Shown here piece by piece: positions 18,290 to 26,730 of a stretch of 64,000 nt of DNA (its first letter is position 1; each line of letters starts with the position of its first letter). The stretch is taken from contig NZ_AP019782.1 in NCBI RefSeq assembly GCF_019669985.1, positions 2,412,001-2,476,000 of the forward strand. The letters are read 5' to 3'. This DNA is from Methylogaea oryzae (GTDB lineage: Bacteria > Pseudomonadota > Gammaproteobacteria > Methylococcales > Methylococcaceae). The notes under the pieces were generated by a model. It did no database searches. It had not been told where the DNA came from and worked only from the letters and a program-made list of their open reading frames with translations. Made by a program: the position numbers and the translations under genes.

Positions 18290-20995
18290 TTACTCTTGTC
18301 TATGCATCGCATTAAAAGCCAGAAACGGATAAAATACAGACACTGGATCGACGCCTGTATTGATAGCGTTCAATTGCCGAGTCAATGACGCTATTTCCTG
18401 CTCATTGGAGTCAATTTTCCCCTGAAGATCGGTTATAAAATATGAAGTGGAAAAAATCGCGGTATAGCTATTTCCTGAACTACGTAAATTAGCCATTTCA
18501 GCTTTCTCGGCATTCACGGTATTCTGTAGTCGCTCAATTTTCGCCTTCAGATCTAATACGGCCTGTGGCGGCTTGATGTATTTACTCGCGACTTTTATGA
18601 TGGCGCTCAAAGTCGAAAGAATCAGGTTGTCGTCGGCGGTACGCTGGTTGGCCGGCTTGCTCTGAATACCCTGCATCATGGCGGCTAGCGCCTTAGCGTA
18701 GTTTCCTAATGGACTGCTGCCTGGCGGCACGTTAGTCGTGGCAATCGACTTGGTAAGCCACAAAAGCTGATCCACTTTTGTTCCGAAGTCCGTCGTCCAT
18801 CTGTTGGCTTGGTTTTCGCTCGTTATAGCGTCGTATATATTCTGTTCAAACGTATCTCCTTGCAGCGATACAAGTCCCGTTCCCGAGTTGCCGGAGTTTC
18901 CGGCGGTGTTGTTACCCACGACAGTCCCCCCGTTTTGCAACTGGTTGATAACCTGGGTGGCGCCAGTGGGAAGCGGTCCGCTGGCGGCTTGGCTGTTAGT
19001 CTGACTGACGCTGGCAGTCTGGCTGACGACTTGCACGGGGACGGTCTGCATCTGGGCCATCTGTACGCCACCGCCCTGCCCACCGTTGCTGGATGAGGAG
19101 TTTGCTTGCTTGTAATAGATTCCCGCCGCCGCAGTGCCGGGGTCGCCATAACTTTTTCCTTGCATAACGCTCGCGCCGGCTGCGCCACTCCAACCGGTGA
19201 GCGTGGTTTGGGCGGCGGAAGCGCCAAAGATGCGAATGGGGCCGCCGGCCAAGGTGCCGCCGGAGGTTTCGCGGGCGGTACCCAGGTTGGAGTTGGCGCC
19301 GATATTGATTGTCCCGCCGGTATCGGTACGGGCCGCGGCCAGGGTCAACCCGTGGTCGCCGATCAACCCGAAAGACGCGCCGACCCCATTGGCTGTGTTG
19401 AGATTGGATGCCACGTTGATGTTGCGCCCGGCCAGCAGGGAAAGGACCGCAGTGGTCCCATTGCTGGCTCCCCGCAGGTAGAGAGCGCCGTTGACCAGAA
19501 TGTCCCGATCAGCATTGAGGGTGAGGCTATTGGTATTGCTTGACTGGCCCAGCCATGGACTTGGATTCATGCTACTGTCGATGGTGATATCGCCCGCGCC
19601 GCCGCCGCTGGAACTGGTGGTGACGGTAACGTTGCTTAACCCGAGCTGCGATGCCAAGAAGTCCGCGCTCAGGTACGAACTGAGTCCGCTGCCACTACAG
19701 GTGGCGCCGCTGCAGGTGGCGGTGTTAGCGCCATTGCCGCCAATAGTGATGTCGCTGGGATCCAACAGCAGGTTGCCGGTATTGCCATGGGGCGCCCGCA
19801 AGTCCGCCGTGCCTTGGAAATCAAGGCTCTTTTTGCCGGAAACCTCGGCCGAACCGCCGTTGCCGCCCAACGCGCCGCCCCGTGCGGAAATAGCGCCGCG
19901 GTACACGGTGGTGTCGTCCGACCACACAACGACTTGGCCACCGTCACCTTGGCCTATGGCATCGGCGTTGAGCCGCGCGCCTGCCTCAACAGTGGTAGTT
20001 TTGGCGTTCCGCACCGCCGGATTCTTGCCCTGGTAATCGCCGCCTACCAGAATCCTGCCGCCGCCATTGGCGCCGCCGGCATCCAACGCGGCGGTGGATG
20101 CCAAGGTGACCTTATCGCCAAGCACCTGGATTTCATTAGCGCCATCGTCTGCCGTGGCGGCAATCGTGCCGCTGACCCGGGTTTCGCCCACGTCACCGGA
20201 CAGCAGCACCCGGCCGCCGACGTTGTTCACCCGAACCGCTTCGATGACGCCTGAATGATTGACCGCCAGGGCATAAGGATTGCCGCCGACGCTGAGCAGC
20301 TCGGCTTGGGCGGCGCGCATGGTGCCGCTGTTGTCCACGCCGGTTTGCGTAGCGCTCGCATCGACGCCGGAACGGACCGCAATGCGGGCATTGGCGCCCG
20401 GGGTATACAAAACCTCGTTACCGGCGACAAGCGCCGCGGTACCATTAGGGGCGCTGATCGCCCCGGCATTCTCCACCCGCGAACCAATCAGCAGGGCATC
20501 GCCGCCGCTGGCCGTAATTTGGCCTAAATTCTTCACTGCGGCGCCGGAATCGCCGGCAAACGATAAATCCCCTCCCGCCAGAAAGCTGGCGTTGGAGATA
20601 TCTTTGGTGCTCAGCACCAGATTGTTTACGTTAACCATCCCGCTGGGCCCCACCACAATCCCGCTGGGGTTTATGAGGAATACGCGACCATTGGAGGACA
20701 GGGCTCCGTATATCGCCGATGGCGTATCCGTCACCACGCGGTTGAGTATTGCCGACGCAGTGCCAGGCAAGTTGAAACGAGTGATTTCACCGCCATTGAT
20801 GGAAAAACTTTGCCAGTTGATAATTCCGAGATTCGACGCTTGATCGACCTGTAGCGTATTGCCGATAGCCGTCATACCGATGGCGCCAGAAACCACTTGT
20901 CCACCGCTAGGATTTCCATAAGCGGCGACGAATGCCAGACCAGTAATTGCGGCCACACCGTATTGCAATAAATTACGCCGTTTTTGCGCCAGCAT
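18290..20995 (-). CDS. TpsA exoprotein, filamentous hemagglutinin-type (two-partner secretion)
   Basis: 901 residues from ATG 20995, which has GGAGGG six bases upstream. A signal peptide (~1-27) is followed by the TPS secretion domain with SAILNRV (83-87 region) and NPSGI (109-113), the variant of NPNGI that TpsB recognises. A repetitive beta-helix runs to about 620, then a Ser/Gln/Gly-rich linker. The last ~90 residues look like a coiled coil (LKAKIERLQNTVNAEKAEM; KIDSNEQEIASLTRQL). A Cys pair (ATCSGATCSG) sits mid-protein. The protein is short for an FHA-type adhesin and has no recognised toxin domain, so adhesin or surface-anchored fibre is the best guess. Confidence 0.92.
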   Translation of the reverse strand: MLAQKRRNLLQYGVAAITGLAFVAAYGNPSGGQVVSGAIGMTAIGNTLQVDQASNLGIINWQSFSINGGEITRFNLPGTASAILNRVVTDTPSAIYGALSSNGRVFLINPSGIVVGPSGMVNVNNLVLSTKDISNASFLAGGDLSFAGDSGAAVKNLGQITASGGDALLIGSRVENAGAISAPNGTAALVAGNEVLYTPGANARIAVRSGVDASATQTGVDNSGTMRAAQAELLSVGGNPYALAVNHSGVIEAVRVNNVGGRVLLSGDVGETRVSGTIAATADDGANEIQVLGDKVTLASTAALDAGGANGGGRILVGGDYQGKNPAVRNAKTTTVEAGARLNADAIGQGDGGQVVVWSDDTTVYRGAISARGGALGGNGGSAEVSGKKSLDFQGTADLRAPHGNTGNLLLDPSDITIGGNGANTATCSGATCSGSGLSSYLSADFLASQLGLSNVTVTTSSSGGGAGDITIDSSMNPSPWLGQSSNTNSLTLNADRDILVNGALYLRGASNGTTAVLSLLAGRNINVASNLNTANGVGASFGLIGDHGLTLAAARTDTGGTINIGANSNLGTARETSGGTLAGGPIRIFGASAAQTTLTGWSGAAGASVMQGKSYGDPGTAAAGIYYKQANSSSSNGGQGGGVQMAQMQTVPVQVVSQTASVSQTNSQAASGPLPTGATQVINQLQNGGTVVGNNTAGNSGNSGTGLVSLQGDTFEQNIYDAITSENQANRWTTDFGTKVDQLLWLTKSIATTNVPPGSSPLGNYAKALAAMMQGIQSKPANQRTADDNLILSTLSAIIKVASKYIKPPQAVLDLKAKIERLQNTVNAEKAEMANLRSSGNSYTAIFSTSYFITDLQGKIDSNEQEIASLTRQLNAINTGVDPVSVFYPFLAFNAMHRQE

Positions 20996-21326
20996 AAGGT
21001 TCCCTCCAATTGACAATAATATTGCTATCCGGCGTATACCGATCCGGCCCGGTCGGATCGGTCAATTTGGCGAGTCCGGAATTGTTGAGGCCGCCGGCGG
21101 GTCCAGGGCTCTCAAGCTGGCTGTGCCCATCTCCCTTGCCGCAATCAGGAAACGGGAGCAAATGCGCGATATGAATGTTGTTCATTTTGCGGGTGTGCCC
21201 TATATTCACCATCTAGCGAGGAGTCTATCGGTGCTTGGACTCACGAATCCTCACCCGCGTAGGTGAGAATTCACAGGGTTATGGTCTGGTGGCCCCATAA
21301 ATACAAGGAATCCCGCCTCTACGGCC
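20996..21326. promoter_or_regulatory. Divergent control region between tpsA and the LuxR-type gene
   Basis: 331 bases with no supported gene, less GC-rich than its flanks. A perfect 9-base inverted repeat, ACCGATCCG (21038-21046) and CGGATCGGT (21054-21062) with a 7-base centre, lies about 43-67 bases upstream of the tpsA ATG. A second inverted repeat, CTCACC (21250-21255) and GGTGAG (21262-21267), lies about 60 bases upstream of the regulator gene. Both are candidate operators or, for the first, a leader hairpin. No convincing -35/-10 pair was identified. Confidence 0.6.
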
Positions 21327-22451
21327 ATGCGTCCATCCCATGCGGTAGCCGCCTTAAACCACATCGCCCGGCTCGGCCTGCCCGGCCACACCGTACTGCC
21401 CACGGTGGTGGATGTGCTGCGCGATGCCGTAGGCTTTGACACAGCGCTGTTCACCTGGACCGACGCGCAAGCCGAGGTGGTGGACAGCCAGATCGTGCTG
21501 GGGCCGGATTTCCGGCACATCCTGCACGCTTATCTGACGGAATACGCCAACACGGTGGAGGCGTCGTACATCCTGTCTTTCCGCGACGTGCTGTTGTCGG
21601 ATGCCCTCTGCGAGAGTTCCGACCGTTACGGCAAGCGTTATCAGGAATCGCCGGTCTACGACGACATCGGCCGGCAGGTGGACTGCTACCACTACCTGCG
21701 CTGGCCGATACGGGAAGCGGGAGCGCCCTTGGGGTGCCTGACTCTCACCCGGCCGCGCGGAACAAAGGCTTTTTCGGAAAAGCAAAGAACATTCATCCGC
21801 CTGACTACGGATACCTTGACCCACGCCCTTGCTTGCAGGAATTCCGGGGAAGCCTGTGCCGATCAATGGGAGGAAAGCGGCGAGGAAGCGTTCCTAATTT
21901 GCAATGAGCAAGGGCAAGTCCAGCATTTCACCCATCACGGCCGCGCACTGCTACACCTGGCGGCGGGGATTCCTGCCAATACCGCACGATTGCTCGATGC
22001 CGCCCTGGCTTGGGCCGAGCCTTTGCTGCAACAGGTGACAAAACCGCTGGCGTCTTCCCGTGAACAGAACCTACCGGCCGTCACAGTTCGCAATCATTCC
22101 GGCATTTACCTGCTACGAGGATTCCGGTTGGACGCGGTGCAAAAGGGAACCCCCAGCCTCGTGTCCGTGCAAATCAGCCGTCGCATCCCGTCGAAATTGA
22201 AATGGCTAGGTGCGCCCGCGATGCGCTTGCTTCCGGGACGGGACCAGGAGGTGGCCTTGGCTTTAATCGCCGGAAAATCCGCCAGGGAAATCGGGGAATC
22301 ATTGGGTATTAGCCACAACAGCGTGGCCTATCACATACGCTCCATCTATAACCGGCTCGGCACATCGCGCCGGGACGATCTGGCAGCGGCGATGCTCGGA
22401 ATGCCTCGTTGCAACGCCCTCGGCCGCGCCGCCCCCCTTGCCAGGACTTGA
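21327..22451 (+). CDS. LuxR-type helix-turn-helix transcriptional regulator
   Basis: 374 residues. The C-terminal ~60 residues are a LuxR/NarL-type HTH: LPGRDQEVALALIAGKSAREIGESLGISHNSVAYHIRSIYNRLG. The N-terminal ~170 residues resemble a GAF-like sensor rather than an AHL-binding domain or a receiver with a phospho-Asp. There is a middle linker with FLICNEQGQVQHFTHHGRALLHL, a PAS-like segment. It is divergent from tpsA, so it most likely controls the secretion operon, but no direct evidence exists in the sequence beyond position and palindromes. The ligand is unknown. Confidence 0.85.
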   Translation: MRPSHAVAALNHIARLGLPGHTVLPTVVDVLRDAVGFDTALFTWTDAQAEVVDSQIVLGPDFRHILHAYLTEYANTVEASYILSFRDVLLSDALCESSDRYGKRYQESPVYDDIGRQVDCYHYLRWPIREAGAPLGCLTLTRPRGTKAFSEKQRTFIRLTTDTLTHALACRNSGEACADQWEESGEEAFLICNEQGQVQHFTHHGRALLHLAAGIPANTARLLDAALAWAEPLLQQVTKPLASSREQNLPAVTVRNHSGIYLLRGFRLDAVQKGTPSLVSVQISRRIPSKLKWLGAPAMRLLPGRDQEVALALIAGKSAREIGESLGISHNSVAYHIRSIYNRLGTSRRDDLAAAMLGMPRCNALGRAAPLART

Positions 22452-22619
22452 CCGTGTCCGGAGCAAGCCGGAAGCCTTTTTGCAAAGACACCCACCGGGA
22501 AGGACGTATGCGCCACCACAGTTGGAGCCTGGAAGGCAGCCCGGTTAATGCAATGCCTATGCATAAACGGGCGGCCCGGCCGGGGAGGGAGAGATGAGCA
22601 CCCTAGCGCTTTAGTCGGG

Positions 22620-22625
22620 TATAAT
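22620..22625 (+). promoter_or_regulatory. Possible -10 element upstream of rnm
   Basis: TATAAT occurs exactly at 22620-22625, preceded by a TCGGG context. No good -35 hexamer lies 16-18 bases upstream. If used, transcription would begin near 22632. That would exclude the TTG at 22625 as start codon and favour the TTG at 22652 for the PHP-domain gene. Confidence 0.4.
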
Positions 22626-22651
22626 TGGTTTTTTTACGCCGCGACACCGCC

Positions 22652-23485
22652 TTGCAAGCCTCCTACGACCTGCACTGCCACTCCACCGCCTCCGACGGCG
22701 CTTTAAGCCCTACCGAAGTCGTTCAGCGCGCCGCCCAGAAAGGCGTCACCACCCTGGCCCTCACCGACCACGACTGCGTCAACGGGCTGCAAGAAGCCGC
22801 CGCCGCTGCGCAGACGCTGGGGATTAGCCTGATACCGGGCATCGAGCTTTCCACCACCTGGAACCGCCAGTGCGTCCACGTGGTGGGCTTGCGCATTGAC
22901 CCCGACAATGCCCCATTGCGGCAAGGCATGGCACAGTTGACGGAAATCCGCGCCGGCCGGGCGCGGGAGATCGGCCGCCGCTTGGCCAAGATCGGCTTTG
23001 CCGAAGCCTACGATACGGCCATCGCCCTGGCCGGAAAAAGCATGATCACCCGCCCCCACTTCGCCCGCGCTCTGGTGCAGCAAGGCCGCGCGGTGGACGA
23101 AAAAGCGGCTTTCGAGCGATTTCTAGCCAGGGGCAAACACGGCTATGTCACCACCGAATGGGCCCCTTTGGCCGAAGCGGTGGGCTGGGTGCGCCAAGCG
23201 GGCGGCATTGCCGTGCTGGCCCATCCGTTCCGCTATAACCTTACCGGGACGAAAATGCGCGAATTGGTGGAGGCGTTCATCGCTGCGGGCGGCGAAGCCA
23301 TGGAGGTGGTGTGCGGCAACAGCAATCGGGACGAAATCCGCCACGCCGCCGAATTGGCAACCCGCCATGGGCTGCTGGCCTCGGCCGGATCGGACTTCCA
23401 TAGCCCCGACATCCACTGGCTGGAGCTGGGACGCTTGCAGGAATTGCCGGCGGGATTGACGCCGGTCTGGCAGCGCTGGCAGTAA
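22652..23485 (+). CDS. rnm: PHP-domain 5'-nucleotidase/exoribonuclease (RNase AM, YciV/TrpH-like)
   Basis: About 277 residues of the PHP phosphoesterase family. Metal-binding motifs are DLHCHSTASDG at the N-terminus, LTDHDCVNGL, IPGIELSTTW, ITRPHFARAL, VLAHPFRY and SAGSDFHSPD. This set is that of E. coli RNase AM, which removes 5' mono- and oligonucleotides and helps mature rRNA 5' ends. TTG 22652 is preferred over TTG 22625 because the latter overlaps a TATAAT box; neither has a strong ribosome site. It precedes a small TIGR02647 gene on the same strand. Confidence 0.9.
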   Translation: MQASYDLHCHSTASDGALSPTEVVQRAAQKGVTTLALTDHDCVNGLQEAAAAAQTLGISLIPGIELSTTWNRQCVHVVGLRIDPDNAPLRQGMAQLTEIRAGRAREIGRRLAKIGFAEAYDTAIALAGKSMITRPHFARALVQQGRAVDEKAAFERFLARGKHGYVTTEWAPLAEAVGWVRQAGGIAVLAHPFRYNLTGTKMRELVEAFIAAGGEAMEVVCGNSNRDEIRHAAELATRHGLLASAGSDFHSPDIHWLELGRLQELPAGLTPVWQRWQ

Positions 23486-23594
23486 TCCGGCGTTTACCCG
23501 AGACGCTCCGGCCTGTACAGTGGCGGCGGGGCGCACGGCGCCACGGCCGGTGCCGGCATCGGCCGTCAGTCAACCCAACCCGTGAGGATCAACC

Positions 23595-23831
23595 ATGCCG
23601 TACACGCAAGATTTAATCGAAGAAATGAATGTGCTGATCCGCTACAACTTGGCTAACGGCCAGGAAGGCCTACAAGTGCACAAATCGGCCGATCCGGCCG
23701 TCATCGCCGCCTTCGCGCGCTTGCACGGCAAAGGCCTGCTGACCGATGAAGATGGCGGTTATTTAACCGATTTGGGACGGGAAGCGGCTGAGCACGTGCA
23801 ATCGGCGCTGACCATGCTGGCGGCCAATTGA
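23595..23831 (+). CDS. TIGR02647-family small protein
   Basis: A 78-residue protein that matches the conserved family TIGR02647: MPYTQDLIEEMNVLIRYNL followed by QEGLQVHKSADPAVIAAFARLHGKGLLTDEDGGYLTDLG. It is helical with a winged-helix-like pattern, which suggests a DNA-binding or dimerisation fold, but no function is known. GAGGA lies seven bases before the ATG. It is monocistronic or co-transcribed with rnm 109 bases upstream. Confidence 0.88.
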   Translation: MPYTQDLIEEMNVLIRYNLANGQEGLQVHKSADPAVIAAFARLHGKGLLTDEDGGYLTDLGREAAEHVQSALTMLAAN

Positions 23832-23881
23832 GACGATAAAAGCAAGGCGCTGAGCCGCCTTCACGCCATCCATGACCATGG

Positions 23882-23904
23882 ACCCCGGCAATCCCTGCCG
23901 GGGT
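23882..23904. terminator. Perfect hairpin between convergent TIGR02647 gene and lpxB
   Basis: ACCCCGGCA (23882-23890), a five-base loop, and TGCCGGGGT (23896-23904) form a perfect 9-base stem between two convergent genes. There is no T-run on either side, so it may be a Rho-aided terminator, an mRNA-stabilising hairpin, or a dispersed palindromic repeat rather than a classical intrinsic terminator. Confidence 0.5.
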
Positions 23905-23947
23905 GACGGTCCCTCAGGGCTTTAGCCCAAAATACCTCGAACGAACA

Positions 23948-25102
23948 TCAAGCAGGCCGGTGCAGCAGTTCCGCCGCCAGTTTGGCCATGGCCAGCGAAC
24001 CGCCGTCCTCCCCCAGCTCGGCCTTGATCTCGGCCAAATCCCGGCGCATGTCGGCGGCATAATCCTTGTCTTTCAGCATGCGTTCCAGCGCGTCGGCGAT
24101 CGCCGGCGGGTTGGCGGCGTGCTGGATCAGCTCCGGCACGATGCCGCGCCCGGCGATGATGTTGGGCAAACCGATGTGGGGCACTTGCACCAGCATGCGG
24201 CCCAGCCAGTAGCTGGGCTCGAACAGCTTGTAGACGATGGCCATGGGCACGCCCATCAAAGCCGTTTCCAGGGTGGCGGTGCCGGAGCAAGTGGCAACGG
24301 CGTCGCAGCACTGCAACACGTCGTAGGTGCGGCCCTGCGCCACTTTCACCGGCACCGGGCTGTCTTGCAGGTGGCGGCTGATGCTGTCGTCCTTGATGGT
24401 GCCGGCCTGGGGTAGGACGAACTGCACGCCGGGCATGCGCTCCGCCAACAACTGCGCCGCTTGCAGCATCACCGGCAGCAAGCGCTTGATTTCGCCGCGG
24501 CGGCTGCCGGGCAACAAGCCCACCACCGGCGCTTGCGCCGACAAGCCGAATTCCGCCATGGCCGCGGCCTTGGACACGCTGGGCTTGACCTTGCCGGCCA
24601 GGGGATGGCCCACGTAGCGCACCGGGTAGTTGTGGGCCTCGTAGATGGGCACTTCGAACGGAAAAATCACCGCCATCATGTCGGCGATTTCGCCGTAATC
24701 CTTGACCCGCCACGGCTTCCAGGCCCACACCTGGGGGCTGACGTAAAACATCACTTTCACGCCATAGGCTTTGGCCGCTTTGGCCAACTGGAAGTTGAAC
24801 GACTTGTAATCCACGCAAATGAGCAAGTCGGGCTTTTCCGTGCGGGCGATGTTTTTCATCATGGCCAGCGCTTGATGGATTTCCCGGTAATGGGTCAGCA
24901 CCTCGAACAGGCCGATGACGCCCATGTTGGAGGCGTCGAAACGCACATCGATGCCGGCCTCCCGCATATGCTCACCGCCCATGCCGACGCCTTTGACGCC
25001 GGGCACCAGCTTTTGCAGCTCGCGGAACAGGTTGGCGGCGTGCAAGTCGCCGGAGGCTTCGCCGGCCACCAGCATGACCTTGGTGCGGACCCGCTTAAGC
25101 AC
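23948..25102 (-). CDS. lpxB: Lipid-A-disaccharide synthase
   Basis: A 384-residue GT19 glycosyltransferase that joins UDP-2,3-diacyl-glucosamine and lipid X into the lipid A disaccharide at the inner membrane. Motifs: MLVAGEASGDLHAANLF at the N-terminus, MGGEHM, YYVSPQVWAW (as FYVSPQVWAW), GLLPGSRRGEIKRLLP, and SGTATLETAL with VYKLFEP near the C-terminus. The start is a GTG that overlaps the last 8 bases of gnnB. If the lipid A is built from GlcNAc3N, LpxB must accept amide-acylated substrates. Confidence 0.97.
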   Translation of the reverse strand: MLKRVRTKVMLVAGEASGDLHAANLFRELQKLVPGVKGVGMGGEHMREAGIDVRFDASNMGVIGLFEVLTHYREIHQALAMMKNIARTEKPDLLICVDYKSFNFQLAKAAKAYGVKVMFYVSPQVWAWKPWRVKDYGEIADMMAVIFPFEVPIYEAHNYPVRYVGHPLAGKVKPSVSKAAAMAEFGLSAQAPVVGLLPGSRRGEIKRLLPVMLQAAQLLAERMPGVQFVLPQAGTIKDDSISRHLQDSPVPVKVAQGRTYDVLQCCDAVATCSGTATLETALMGVPMAIVYKLFEPSYWLGRMLVQVPHIGLPNIIAGRGIVPELIQHAANPPAIADALERMLKDKDYAADMRRDLAEIKAELGEDGGSLAMAKLAAELLHRPA

Positions 25103-26192
25103 CGAACACCGCCCGGATCGTCGCGGCGATCTCTTGCACTTGCTCGTCGCTCAGCTCCGGGTAAATGGGCAACGACAGGCAGCGCCGCGCCACATCTTCC
25201 GTCACCGGCAGGCTGACGCCGGCATACGCCTCCTTGAACACGTTCTGCTGATGCAGCGGCACCGGATAGTAGATGGCGCAGGCGATCTGCTTGTCCTGCA
25301 ACGCCTTCATCACCTCGTCGCGCTTGTCGCACAGCAAGGTGTACTGGTGATAGACGTGCACGCCGATGCCGTCTTCGAACGGCGTCTGCAACGGCAGATC
25401 GGCCAGCAAGCGACTATACAGGTGCGCGGCACGGCGGCGGCCCTGGTTGAACTGCTCGATACGCTTGAGCTTGACGCGCAGGATCATGGCCTGGATTTCG
25501 TCCAGGCGGCTGTTGTAACCGATCACGTCGTGGTAGTAGCGCACCTTGGAGCCGTGGTTGCGCAGTTGCAACATGAACGCCGCCGCCTCGTCGTCGTCGG
25601 TCGCCACCAGGCCGCCGTCGCCGTAGCAGCCCAGATTCTTGCTGGGGAAGAAGCTGAAACCGGCCGCCAAGCCGAAGCTGCCGGTCTGCTGGCCGCCGAT
25701 GCTGGCGCCGAAGCTTTGCGCGCAGTCTTCCACCAGCTTCAGGCCGTGCTTGGCGCATACCGCCAGGATCGGCCCCATGTCGCAGGGCTGGCCGAACAAA
25801 TGCACCGGCATGACGGCCTTGGTACGCGGCGTGATAGCGGCTTCGATGGCTTCGGCGGTGATGTTGAAAGTGCGGGGATCGATGTCCACGAACACCGGCT
25901 TGGCGCCCACATAAGCGATAGCTTCAGCCGTGGCGATGAAGGTGAACGCGCTGGTGATGACCTCGTCCCCTTCGGTGATGCCCGCCGCGCGCAGCGCCAG
26001 GTGCAGGGCGTCGGTGCCCGAGGCGCAGCCGATGGCGTGCTTGACGCCCAAATAGGCCGCCGCTTCCTTTTCGAAAGCCTGCACATTGGGCCCCAGCACG
26101 AAAGCGCAAGTGTCGAGCACCTCTTTCATGCCCGCGTCGATTTCGTCCTTGAGCTGGGCGTATTGGGTTTTCAGGTCCACCATGGGGATCAT
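25095..26192 (-). CDS. gnnB: DegT/DnrJ/EryC1-family aminotransferase, GnnB-like (UDP-3-keto-GlcNAc transaminase)
   Basis: A 365-residue PLP-dependent sugar aminotransferase. The PLP lysine is K185 in SFFPSKNLGCYGDGG; other landmarks are CASGTDALHLAL, VITSAFTFIATAEAI, MPVHLFGQPCDM and EDCAQSFGA. The family transfers amino groups onto nucleotide 3- or 4-ketosugars. Position decides the call: together with the oxidoreductase upstream it lies between lpxA and lpxB, as gnnA/gnnB do in Acidithiobacillus ferrooxidans, where they make UDP-GlcNAc3N for amide-linked lipid A. A WbpE-type O-antigen role is the alternative. It overlaps lpxB by 8 bases. Confidence 0.85.
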   Translation of the reverse strand: MIPMVDLKTQYAQLKDEIDAGMKEVLDTCAFVLGPNVQAFEKEAAAYLGVKHAIGCASGTDALHLALRAAGITEGDEVITSAFTFIATAEAIAYVGAKPVFVDIDPRTFNITAEAIEAAITPRTKAVMPVHLFGQPCDMGPILAVCAKHGLKLVEDCAQSFGASIGGQQTGSFGLAAGFSFFPSKNLGCYGDGGLVATDDDEAAAFMLQLRNHGSKVRYYHDVIGYNSRLDEIQAMILRVKLKRIEQFNQGRRRAAHLYSRLLADLPLQTPFEDGIGVHVYHQYTLLCDKRDEVMKALQDKQIACAIYYPVPLHQQNVFKEAYAGVSLPVTEDVARRCLSLPIYPELSDEQVQEIAATIRAVFGA

Positions 26193-26241
26193 TGACGAAC
26201 TACTCCACTGACTTTTTAAGTAACTGAATAACGAGATGCGA

Positions 26242-26496
26242 TCAACGGTATACCTCGCGACGGTGTCCGACTTTCACGACCAGCACCAACAGCTCGGCAT
26301 TTTCTATCCGATAAATCACGCGATAATCACCTGAACGCAGCCGGTATAGCCCTTGGCCGCCGGAAAGCTTCACGGCTCCATGCGGATGCGGATTGGTCTT
26401 CAGTCCGTCGATTGCCTGAACAATTCGCACACGCTCCGCGACGGATAGCTCCTTCAACACGCGAGTGGCGGCTTTCTCAATCTTAATCCTGTACAT
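26242..26496 (-). CDS. relE: RelE/ParE-family toxin
   Basis: An 84-residue protein with the RelE fold pattern: MYRIKIEKAATRVLKELSVAERVRIVQAIDGLKTNP, then VKLSGGQGLYRLRSGDYRVIYRIENAELLVLVVKVGHRREVYR. The G-xYRLRxGDYRVIY...VxxVGHRxxVY core is typical of RelE mRNA interferases. It overlaps its antitoxin gene by 14 bases and is second in the pair, the usual order. The pair is lodged between gnnA and gnnB. Confidence 0.92.
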   Translation of the reverse strand: MYRIKIEKAATRVLKELSVAERVRIVQAIDGLKTNPHPHGAVKLSGGQGLYRLRSGDYRVIYRIENAELLVLVVKVGHRREVYR

Positions 26497-26689
26497 CTCG
26501 CAGCAATTCCGTTTTTACCGCCTCCCAGTCCTCAAACTCGCCGCTAGCAATCAAGCCTTCCGCTTCTCGAACATCCGCCTGCTCTTCATCCTGGCGGGCT
26601 TTGAGAAATTCGACAAAATCCAGCACCTCGCGCGCTTGGTGCTCGGGCAGAGACTTCACCGTCTGGTAAATCAATTCCGCCGTATTCAT
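26483..26689 (-). CDS. Antitoxin partner of RelE-type toxin (DUF2281/VapB-like)
   Basis: 68 residues from ATG 26689, which has a near-perfect AAGGAGG six bases before it; the frame extends eight codons further but without a better signal. The N-terminal half (AELIYQTVKSLPEHQAREVLDFVEFLKARQ) is the helical DUF2281-type antitoxin pattern. The acidic C-terminal half (ASGEFEDWEAVKTELLRDVQD) would wrap the toxin. It immediately precedes and overlaps relE, so it is the antitoxin of the pair by position and form. Confidence 0.87.
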   Translation of the reverse strand: MNTAELIYQTVKSLPEHQAREVLDFVEFLKARQDEEQADVREAEGLIASGEFEDWEAVKTELLRDVQD

Positions 26690-26730
26690 GCCGCCTCCTT
26701 TTGCTCCGCACAAGGAATCATGCCTGGCAT

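Noticed and set aside
20973-21212. A 79-codon minus-strand frame upstream of tpsA
   Set aside because: It overlaps the tpsA start and the 9-base dyad, and its translation has no recognisable pattern; it reads as leader sequence.
21327-22451. LuxR-type regulator as a quorum-sensing receptor
   Set aside because: No autoinducer-binding domain motifs and no luxI-type synthase in the window; only the HTH is shared.
22409-22597. Short frame before rnm considered as a leader peptide
   Set aside because: No run of regulatory codons, no attenuator pair of hairpins, and it overlaps the end of the LuxR-type gene.
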